From Panicum virgatum (Eukaryota > Streptophyta > Magnoliopsida > Poales > Poaceae): a stretch of DNA of 64,000 bases. Location: NCBI RefSeq assembly GCF_016808335.1, contig NC_053141.1:18421756-18485755 (forward strand), in the 5' to 3' direction. The notes beneath the pieces are model-generated. The model was not told the origin of the DNA. It worked only from the letters and a program-made list of their open reading frames with translations, and ran no database searches. Position 1 is the first letter of the stretch. Each line of letters starts with the position of its first letter. The position numbers were made by a program, and so were the translations under genes. Positions 57,350 through 64,000 of the stretch are shown here, piece by piece.

Positions 57350-58972
57350 TTAGCCCTCTTTTTCCTTGCATTGGTAGGACTTGTGGCATTCTTTGTGACA
57401 CTTGAAGCAAGTCACGGTTTCTCCCTTCTCAAGCTTCTTCACGCCCGCGGAGGTGTTATCTTGAGAAGGTTGGGCTTGCTCTTGAGTGTACTTTCCTTTG
57501 AGCCGCCTCAAGTCCGCCATTAGCCTTTCTACCTCTTGTTTGAGCTCATCATTTTCCTTAGCAATGAGATCATCACATGTTTCTACAATCACATCCTCAT
57601 TGCAAGGGGTTAGATCACAAGAGGTAGATGCATCTACCTTGACAATGGGAATAGCACAAGGAATATTGCAAGAAAATGATTTATCTGATGATGATTCACT
57701 TTTAGATTCAAAACTCTCATATTTTATTTTAAGTTCTTTATGCTCATTGTCTAACAAATTGAATTTTTTTAGCAAGTTCTCATATCTTGAGACAAATGAA
57801 GCATGAAGTTTTTCTTTAGCCTTGAGATCTTTGATTTCTTTATTTTGTTTAGTGGGATGTTCTTGTTGATTTTGAAGAAGTGTCATCATCTCACTAATTT
57901 CATCAGTTTCAACATCGGATTCATCATTGGAGGAGGAATCATCACTTACATCGTTATTACCTTGTACTATGAGACACATGGGAGGTGGTGATGATCTCCG
58001 AGGGCGATGGGTGGTGGAGCTCTTGGAATTTTTCTTGTGACTTGAGCTTTCACCACTTTTCTTGGGCTTGTAGATGGCGGAGAGAGCATGAGTTCTTGAT
58101 TTGTTCTTTTTCTTCGCCATCTTCTCCATTCCAACCGCACTCCCTCTAATGAGAGTTTTGTACCCAAGCTCATAGAGCTCATGTACATGCTCGGCAATCT
58201 TGCGGTGATGGTATAGCACGGCCCTTGGATATTCTTCATCGCTTGAACTTGATTCATCATCACTCTCATCCTCTTCTTCTTCTTCACTTGAACTTGATGA
58301 GTCTTGTCGCCTTGGTTGATATTTGCATGAATGCTTGGCGGCAAGACTTTTGCGGCTTGAAGAAGAGGTGGACTCTTGCTCCTTCTTTGTCATTCCCATA
58401 CTATACTTATGGGCAATGATTTGATTGATGATTTGGTTGGGTGTAAGCTTGACCAAGTCTTCTTTTTGCAAGAGTGAGTTGATGATGTCATAGTCGGGCT
58501 TGCGAAGGCTTCGGAGGATCTTTCGGTTAATCTCCCAATCCTCAACTTGATTGAGACCTAAGGCATTAATTTCATTGACAAGAATATTTAATCGTGAGTA
58601 CATGTCATGAGCATTTTCATTTGGAAGTTGTTTAAAGCTACTAAGCTCCTCGCTGAGAATATGATATTTTTGATTGGCAACATCCTTTGTGCCCTCATAA
58701 TTCTCGACGATTTGCGTCCATAGCTTATGAGCATCTTCACAAGCATAAACATGATTAAACACACTATCACATAAAGCGGACAATAGAATTGATTTAGCAA
58801 TGGCATCATATTGTCGCTCAGCCTTAGTCTCATTTTTCTTGCCAACCTCGGTGACACGCCAAACATCAAACCCCCGGGCTTGAAGGTGTGCTTGCATAAG
58901 CACTTTCCATCGTGGAAAACCCGTGCCATCGAAAAACGGAGCCCTATCGGTACTCATCCCTTCCCCGGACAT
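57350..58972 (-). CDS. gag: Retrotransposon gag protein (UBN2 type, CCHC knuckle)
   Basis: A 540-residue frame on the minus strand, starting at the ATG at 58972; a longer reading would need a GTG. The start fits a position just after the primer-binding site. N-terminal FFDGTGFPRWKVLMQAHLQA and LWTQIVENYEGTKDVANQKY, then HDMYSRLNILVNEI, are the gag/UBN2 region of Copia-type elements. An acidic Ser/Glu tract lies near residues 225-250. A coiled-coil-like Lys/Glu region follows. A CX2CX4HX4C zinc knuckle sits at about 522-535 (CFKCHKECHKSYQC), with Cys where Gly is usual. The frame stops seven codons later. Similar basic coding sequence continues beyond the stop in another frame, past a run of nine A, so the C-terminus has been lost. 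It would package element RNA; other proteins would have to come from a partner element. Confidence 0.85.
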   Translation of the reverse strand: MSGEGMSTDRAPFFDGTGFPRWKVLMQAHLQARGFDVWRVTEVGKKNETKAERQYDAIAKSILLSALCDSVFNHVYACEDAHKLWTQIVENYEGTKDVANQKYHILSEELSSFKQLPNENAHDMYSRLNILVNEINALGLNQVEDWEINRKILRSLRKPDYDIINSLLQKEDLVKLTPNQIINQIIAHKYSMGMTKKEQESTSSSSRKSLAAKHSCKYQPRRQDSSSSSEEEEEDESDDESSSSDEEYPRAVLYHHRKIAEHVHELYELGYKTLIRGSAVGMEKMAKKKNKSRTHALSAIYKPKKSGESSSHKKNSKSSTTHRPRRSSPPPMCLIVQGNNDVSDDSSSNDESDVETDEISEMMTLLQNQQEHPTKQNKEIKDLKAKEKLHASFVSRYENLLKKFNLLDNEHKELKIKYESFESKSESSSDKSFSCNIPCAIPIVKVDASTSCDLTPCNEDVIVETCDDLIAKENDELKQEVERLMADLRRLKGKYTQEQAQPSQDNTSAGVKKLEKGETVTCFKCHKECHKSYQCKEKEG

Positions 58973-59083
58973 GATACTCACTCGACGGTGAAGTCGACGG
59001 GTCTCCTACGAGCTTTCTCAAAAATTTACCAATGAAATTGGCTAATCCTCGTACGAGATGTGAGACCAGGCTTTGATACCAAT

Positions 59084-60519
59084 TGTAGGGATCACCGGGG
59101 TGTCCGACCCTAGAGGGGGAGGGGGTGAATGGGGTCGCTAATTCGCTTTCTAACCTAGGGCTCAAACTACTTGCATAAGATAAACCTAACACGTCCTACA
59201 CATGCTAGTTATGACTAAAGTTTATCTATGCTACTCTATACTTTACCCAAAGGACTTGCAGCCTATAACCAATCCTAATCAAACTAACTAGGAAAGTAAA
59301 GGCACGCAAGATAGAGTAAATGCACAAATGTAATATGGTAAGTAAAGAGGTAAGTGAGAGAATATGCAAACTCCCATGAAGACACCAAGACACACGATTT
59401 AACGTGGTTCGGTTAGGACACCAAGTCCCTCCCTACGTCCACGGCCACTTGTCCAACAAGAACAAGTGTGATGCCAAGTCACTTCGCTTGATCACCGTCT
59501 TGTGTTTGCCACCAAGGCTTCCGGCAAGCAAAGGCTAAGTGACCCCAAGTCACCAAGACAAGGCCACCGCCACCGTCTCTCTCGAAGCGTCACCAACGGC
59601 ACCGTCTTCACTATCGGAGCTTCTCACCAAGAGGGGTCTCCTTCCCCGCACAAAGTGTCGTTGCCTCTCCACACCAAGTCGGAGGGTCACACGACAAGTA
59701 TACAAGATGCTTGCCGCAGCAAGGCTTTCACTCAAGCTAGTTCTCTCAAGAACTAAGCCTAATCAATCACTAAGCACTCTCACAAGTGTGCTTAAGCCTA
59801 TATGATATACAATGAAGATCTATGGTGGTTGGAGAGGATCTTCAACTCTTTTATGCTTCCTTAGTCTCCAGTACTCACAAATGAGGCATGGGGTGGCATA
59901 TATATGGCCCAACCCCTCAAACTAGCCGTTGGGAAAATGGCTGACGAAATTCCTTAACGCCGGTTGATCCGACGCTCAGTTTTTGTCATCACCGGTTCAA
60001 TCGGCGAATGCTTTTTCCCAGTAACTAGCCGTTACTACTCCAATGGCTATTTGATCAATTGCACCAATGCTCTTGAAAAGCACCGTCGGTTTAACCGGTG
60101 TATGTAAGCTCAAAAACCCCCAAAAATGGAGTCTCTGGACAACTGCACCGACGCTTGTCTTCAGGCATCGTCGGTTCAACTGACGCCAAACCCTAGCCTC
60201 AACTTCTGGGTCCATTGCACTGACGCCATCATTTTTCCCATCGTTGGTTCATCCGGTGCACTCTGCTGACTGAGTCTTCTCTGAGCCCATTGCACCGGTG
60301 TGTGTAATTTGCCTCACGTCGTTTTAACCGGTGAGTGCAAATTACCTCTGTCTTGGTCCTTTCGACCTGATTTCTTCGTGGTTTTGTATCTTTTTATCCC
60401 TTGGACCTATAAGCCTGATAATGATCATCTTAACACATATATTAGTCCAAGTGTTGTGTGTCTCATCAATCGCCAAAACATTATATTGAAATATGGCATG
60501 AGAGGCTATTTTCGCCACA
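59084..60519 (-). repeat. 5' LTR of the gag-only element
   Basis: Partner of 54238-55696 with scattered substitutions and the 24-base length difference noted there. It abuts the primer-binding site at 59083. Confidence 0.92.
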
Positions 60520-60628
60520 GATGTACCGTAGGACTAAGGGAAGGTTCTGTCAGGAGGTTGTGTAATTGGTCTATACTGATGGAAGAAAGTTCCTCCCTTA
60601 ATTGGGCGTCATGGAGATTCGAGGTGTT

Positions 60629-61290
60629 CTAGATGTTTTCTGAAGGATCATCCTCGAATCGGGAAGAGAACTCCGAAGGTTGAATTTCTTCTTCGTTCGG
60701 TGTTCGTGGTTCGGGAGAGAGCTCAACAGACGAATATTGAGATGTGAAAGATGAAAGCTCAGATTCGATTGTTGAGAGACTCTCATGGCTCGACGCGGAT
60801 TCCTTCCGGTGGGGTTCTCCTTGGTCGGTGGGAAAGAAAGAGTTTCCTAAGAAATTATCTAAGATTGCTCTCCCTTTTGCTGGAGTTAGGTGTGCAAATG
60901 AACGTCCGGTGGTGAAGTCGAGTTTAAGGGCAGATTCCATGCCTGAACCCGAGTAGAAGATGTTCAATGATACATCCTCGGGTAGAGACAAGTCTGGGCT
61001 AGATGCCAAAAGTCGAGGATGTCAATCGGTAGGGAGTTTATGCGTTTAATGAGAGAGAATGAGTGACAAAAGTTGGCTCGAAGCTCTTCCCAATCACCGT
61101 TCATGCATCCTATCATGAGGGTGTACCATTGTTTCGCCCTCCTAATGAGAGAGAAAGGAAACAATTTCCATCGCAAGACTTCCTGTGTTATGCCTGGGAT
61201 TACCAAGCTCGAACACAGTTTCTCGAATTCTCGCAAATGGTCAAGGGGATCATCATTGATCGCTCCAGAGAAGAGTCGTTTCCGAACCAT
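60629..61290 (-). pseudogene. Gypsy gag region, frame-broken
   Basis: From an ATG at 61290 the minus strand reads DDPLDHLREFEKLCSSLVIP, then LFPFSLIRRAKQWYTLM and ELRANFCHSFSLIKRI, the retrotransposon gag domain of Gypsy elements. The frame ends at 60964. A second frame (61009-60629), Ser/Glu-rich, continues over the same region, so a frameshift or stop separates them. The gag-only element is inserted about 110 bases further on. Confidence 0.7.
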
Positions 61291-61501
61291 GGCTATAAAG
61301 CCTGGGTCGAGTTCATAGCTAGGTGAGGAAGATGGTGATTACTCAAAGAACATGCCCCTTGGGGTAGAGAGTTGTAGAAAGGATAGCTGCTCCATGTGTA
61401 GCGGGGGTTGAGGTAGAAGGAAAGAAAAGGAAAAAGATATGAGGACGACAGAGTCTGAAGATAATGTGGCTGCCGTTCCCCGGCAACGGTGCCAGAAAGC
61501 T

Positions 61502-62617
61502 TGTTGGTACTTTATAACATCACGAATAAAATCTGCAAGCGCACGGATACCGCTGTAGCTTTCACCCAAGAGTATTCCAGGGTATCGTATCCACTGGGAA
61601 CGTGAGTACACTATCTACGGGTTCAGACAATCCAAGGACACACACACTAGTGTAGGAGGATAGGAAAGAGAGGACTTTCTAAGATCTAGAATCTATGTTT
61701 AGAAGAAGAGATCATGTCGCCGTTATACTTCGAGCTACCGGTTTCGACCGGCTTATACAAGCCGATAGCTCCAGTAATAATGTTCTATCCGATATCCGAA
61801 TGTGGAGGATTACTAAGGCTCGATCAGGGCTGTCACCACCTGCCGGCTACCTCTACAAACCGTGGGACTATCAGACAACTGAGTGGTATAGTCCAGCCTA
61901 GACACCACGACTACGCCTTTCCCTACTAACTCTAGAGGTGATCAGGGTTATCCTTTTCTATCCAGAGCCCACTCTAGAGTCAAATGCTACTCGCTAAGCA
62001 TACACATCAACTAATATAAGGCAGAGATGATAACTTGCGATCTAAACTCTAATTCTAAATAAACAAACAAAGAAAGTCTCGAACACTTACAACCGAATAA
62101 GCATCTGTCGTGTGTGTATGTTCAATTCTCACCCCTCCCCTCATATATATAGGGGGAGCTACGGGCTGAAACTCCTGGGACCGACCTAAGCAACCAGTGA
62201 GGAGGCGCCACATGTCGAGGATGAGGCAGTGGGGCCCATGGGCCAGGTCGACCGACCTGTAGGTCGGTCGACCTGCCAGGTGGGCCAACCGCCCCCAGCT
62301 TCGTCTAGCAGGCTGTCTTGGGCCTCCTTGTCCTAACTCAGTTGGTCTTGGCCTGTCTTGAGTGGTCTGAACTGGGTTCTTGGGCTACACTTGGTCCATT
62401 TGAGCCTGAATCGGTTCTCTGATAATTTCTGTGATTTTATGTCGGACCAAAGTGTGCTTGCAACCTGCAAAATTAGCTGAAAACCACCTGCACACATTCT
62501 CAAGCACCATATGTGGAATTTGTTAATAAATAAACCTATCCTAGCGTTTATTCCACACTATGGTTGAATTCGGTCCAAGAGTTGACGGTCAAAATGGGTC
62601 GTTAGTTACCGTCAACA
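61502..62617 (-). repeat. 5' LTR of the inner Gypsy element
   Basis: Tips TGTTGGTA and CGTCAACA. It matches 49420-50730 over most of its length and is shortened near 62100, where about 195 bases present in the other LTR are missing. Confidence 0.9.
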
Positions 62618-63614
62618 CAGGGCTATCACCACCTGCTTGCTACCTCTACAAACCGTGGGTATAGTTGACATCCAGCAACTGTTAGCAAATCTAGACACCA
62701 TGTCTACACTAGTAAGGGATACTCTAGTGTCCCGCGCGGGCCCCCCTCCCTCTGGATGGACAGACATCACACTACAGCAAACATACGAATACTGGAGCAG
62801 TTGATAGAGTTCTAAGAACGATACGATAACCATCTCAAGCACAGGGCGATCATGCAATGCAAGCATTGAATAATAACGCAACCATATCAAGAAGCATATA
62901 TCCGATAGCTCAGAACTACTTCAAGTAGATATCGGTAACCATAGTCTAATTCTATTACAATCAACCGAATATTACAAGAGAGAGCTAGAGATGAACCCAT
63001 ACCAGACTCTCGAACAGATCCGGCGACTCGAAGACTCCTAGACTTCTTCTAAACTACACTAAGCCTAAAGACTAGGCAAGAAGTGCAAGGGAGGAGAGGA
63101 AGTGTGGTGTGTGTGTGTCATAATCTCTACCCCCCTTGTATTTATAGCAAGGAGCCATGGGTGAGATCTTGCAGAAACAACTTGAGCAACCAGTGAGGAG
63201 GTGACATGTGGCGAAGTTGAGGCGGTGGGGCCCACAGGCCAGTTCGGCAGACCAGGTAGGTCTGTCGACCTGCCCGGGCCGCCAAACGCCCCCATCTTCT
63301 TCCAACAGGCTGTCTTGGGCCTCCTCTTATCTGAATGCTAGGGCTTGCCCTGTCTTGACTGATTTTGGTGTGGTTCTTGGGCTACACTTGGTCCAAATGA
63401 GCCTGAATCGTTGCTCTGATATTTTCTGTGATTTTATGTCCGGCCAAAGTGTGCTTGCAACCTGCATATTACCTCAAAAACACAACTTGCATTTTCTAGA
63501 ATGTCAATTGTGGTTTAGGGACTTTATTTGATAAAGATGCGTGTAAGAAATGCAAAATCTCATAATTTTCTGATCAAGTTTACGCCTGGAAATGATCATT
63601 AGTGAGCGTCAACA

Positions 63615-64000
63615 AGATCCCCCAAGCCGTCCTTTCCTCGTCCCGAGCAAAGTAGGACAAATCAGGTTGTTGATTAGAAAATCACTTTGACTTGTACCTT
63701 ACCTGTCATGTCATAGTCTGAAGCAAAGAGATTCATCTATAAGCTTAAATAAGATGGCTATCATACCATTGCACAATTACCTTACTCCTTCATGGGGCTT
63801 TTTAGCTGTCTCCTTGTCTTGGGTTGTTGAGAGTTAGAACGGTGCATAGAGAAGTACTTACTTGCTCATAGATCTGCAATCCATATGGAGATACTTTTCG
63901 AAAGATTTTTGAAAACATGGCAAAGTTCCTAGGATAACTCTCTCGAGGCACTCAACTTGTTTTTTCTTACAAGGGCAGTATCTGCCTCTGCTCTTTCCTA
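63615..64000 (-). mobile_element. Interior of the outer Gypsy element, runs off window
   Basis: Starts with the complement of a purine tract (agatcccccaag) and continues as non-coding sequence similar in layout to 50731 onward ('cctcgtcccgagcaaag' compare 'gctcgtcttcgagtaaag'). No domain is visible before the window ends. Confidence 0.65.

Larger units (their letters stand above)
54238..60519 (-). mobile_element. Gag-only LTR retrotransposon (TR-GAG type), Copia/Sirevirus affinity
   Basis: LTRs are 54238-55696 and 59084-60519. Flanking gaggt (54233-54237) and gatgt (60520-60524) differ at one base. The minus-strand primer site attggtatcaaagcctgg (59066-59083) fits initiator-Met tRNA. The polypurine tract ('aaaaagggggagat', complement at about 55697-55710) abuts the 3' LTR and matches the Sirevirus type. 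The only ORF is gag; 1.65 kb of non-coding sequence lies between it and the 3' LTR, with no pol. That layout is called TR-GAG. It interrupts the inner Gypsy element. Confidence 0.92.
49420..62617 (-). mobile_element. Gypsy element, non-autonomous, TSD CAGGG, with nested insertion
   Basis: LTRs are 49420-50730 and 61502-62617. The perfect duplication caggg lies at 49415-49419 and 62618-62622. The minus-strand primer site tggcaccgttgccgggga (61477-61494) follows the 5' LTR after a few bases, as in Athila/Tat-like Gypsy elements (from memory). The complement of a purine tract (agatcccccac) follows 50730. The interior keeps a gag region and a protease-like remnant; no RT, RNase H or integrase was recognised. 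A gag-only element is inserted between gag and protease parts. Confidence 0.9.
48431..63614 (-). mobile_element. Outer Gypsy-type LTR, split by a nested insertion
   Basis: The two halves, 48431-49419 and 62618-63614, make one LTR of about 1.98 kb once the 13.2-kb insertion and one duplicated CAGGG are removed. Outer tips are TGTTGACG and CGTCAACA, exact inverted repeats. After 63614 the plus strand reads agatcccccaag, the complement of a polypurine tract, so this is the 3' LTR of a minus-strand element running off the window. The left tip is inferred from the inverted match. The LTR shares 'cacgaataaatc', 'gcacgg' and 'taccgct' motifs with the inner element and is therefore related. Confidence 0.7.

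Noticed and set aside
57350..58981. Host gene encoding the 540-residue protein
   Set aside because: UBN2/zinc-knuckle composition, PBS, PPT and paired LTRs show it is retrotransposon gag.
1..64000. Conserved microRNA precursors
   Set aside because: I looked by eye for common plant miRNA sequences and saw none; a proper search with miRBase and structure prediction was not possible here.

Overview
This is nuclear DNA from a grass. The evidence is GC-rich, high-GC3 coding exons with canonical GT..AG introns, plus the typical grass repeat load: CACTA elements with 'tagtaccggt' or 'tagtcccggttgg' subterminal repeats, MULEs and Pack-MULEs with long TIRs, Helitrons, Stowaway and hAT MITEs, and Sirevirus-like and Gypsy-like LTR elements. 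The flavour is panicoid, but the species cannot be fixed from sequence alone. There are no bacterial-type operons, CRISPR arrays or rRNA genes.

Host genes: four ordinary genes are supported. (1) 12313-12972 (+): a single-exon IBH1-like atypical HLH regulator. (2) 18950-23720 (-): a two-exon TET8/9-type tetraspanin whose 3.95-kb intron holds a 294-bp MITE, a damaged CACTA MITE with a perfect 37-bp hairpin, and a Helitron. (3) 25092-27479 (-): a three-exon DUF1218 four-helix membrane protein. (4) 40763-41751 (-): a two-exon secreted xyloglucan endotransglucosylase/hydrolase. Three of the four belong to families tied to cell elongation, walls or membranes, but they are independent transcription units and no joint system is implied.

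1-12.3 kb is intergenic: an LTR-like block (2505-3528), an (AAT)n tract, a MULE with 9-bp TSD (4013-5245), a hAT MITE with 8-bp TSD (8462-8664), a CACTA-like element (from 10212) and a MITE (11712-11954). 14-17.3 kb holds a 43-bp LINE-like micro-insertion, then a Pack-MULE (15090-16551, perfect 9-bp TSD) carrying frameshifted fragments of an ALOG gene and an IQD gene, set within LTR-retrotransposon debris.

28-38 kb: a Stowaway MITE, an LTR fragment with primer-binding site, then a 3.9-kb CACTA element (31046-34961, TSD GCT). Inside it sits a 2.2-kb MULE (31566-33794, near-perfect 9-bp TSD) carrying a two-exon GRF-type zinc-finger gene that faces the 3' end of a probable transposase gene. A minus-strand Helitron (35104-37903) follows, with a multiplied exon.

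39-64 kb: a solo LTR (39266-39842), then two retrotransposon complexes. At 42161-48402 a non-autonomous minus-strand LTR element (TSD ATTGG) has its gag-like ORF split by a 2.7-kb Sirevirus-like solo LTR (44438-47113, TSD CCCCC) bearing six evenly spaced palindrome pairs. At 48431-64000 there is a three-level nest: an outer Gypsy-type LTR is split by a 13.2-kb Gypsy insertion (49420-62617, TSD CAGGG), itself split by a 6.3-kb gag-only element of Copia/Sirevirus affinity (54238-60519). No reverse transcriptase or integrase was recognised, so all these LTR elements look non-autonomous. The most interesting material is the gene-carrying DNA transposons, the tiny retroposon insertions with long duplications, and the tRNA-like modules inside several DNA elements.
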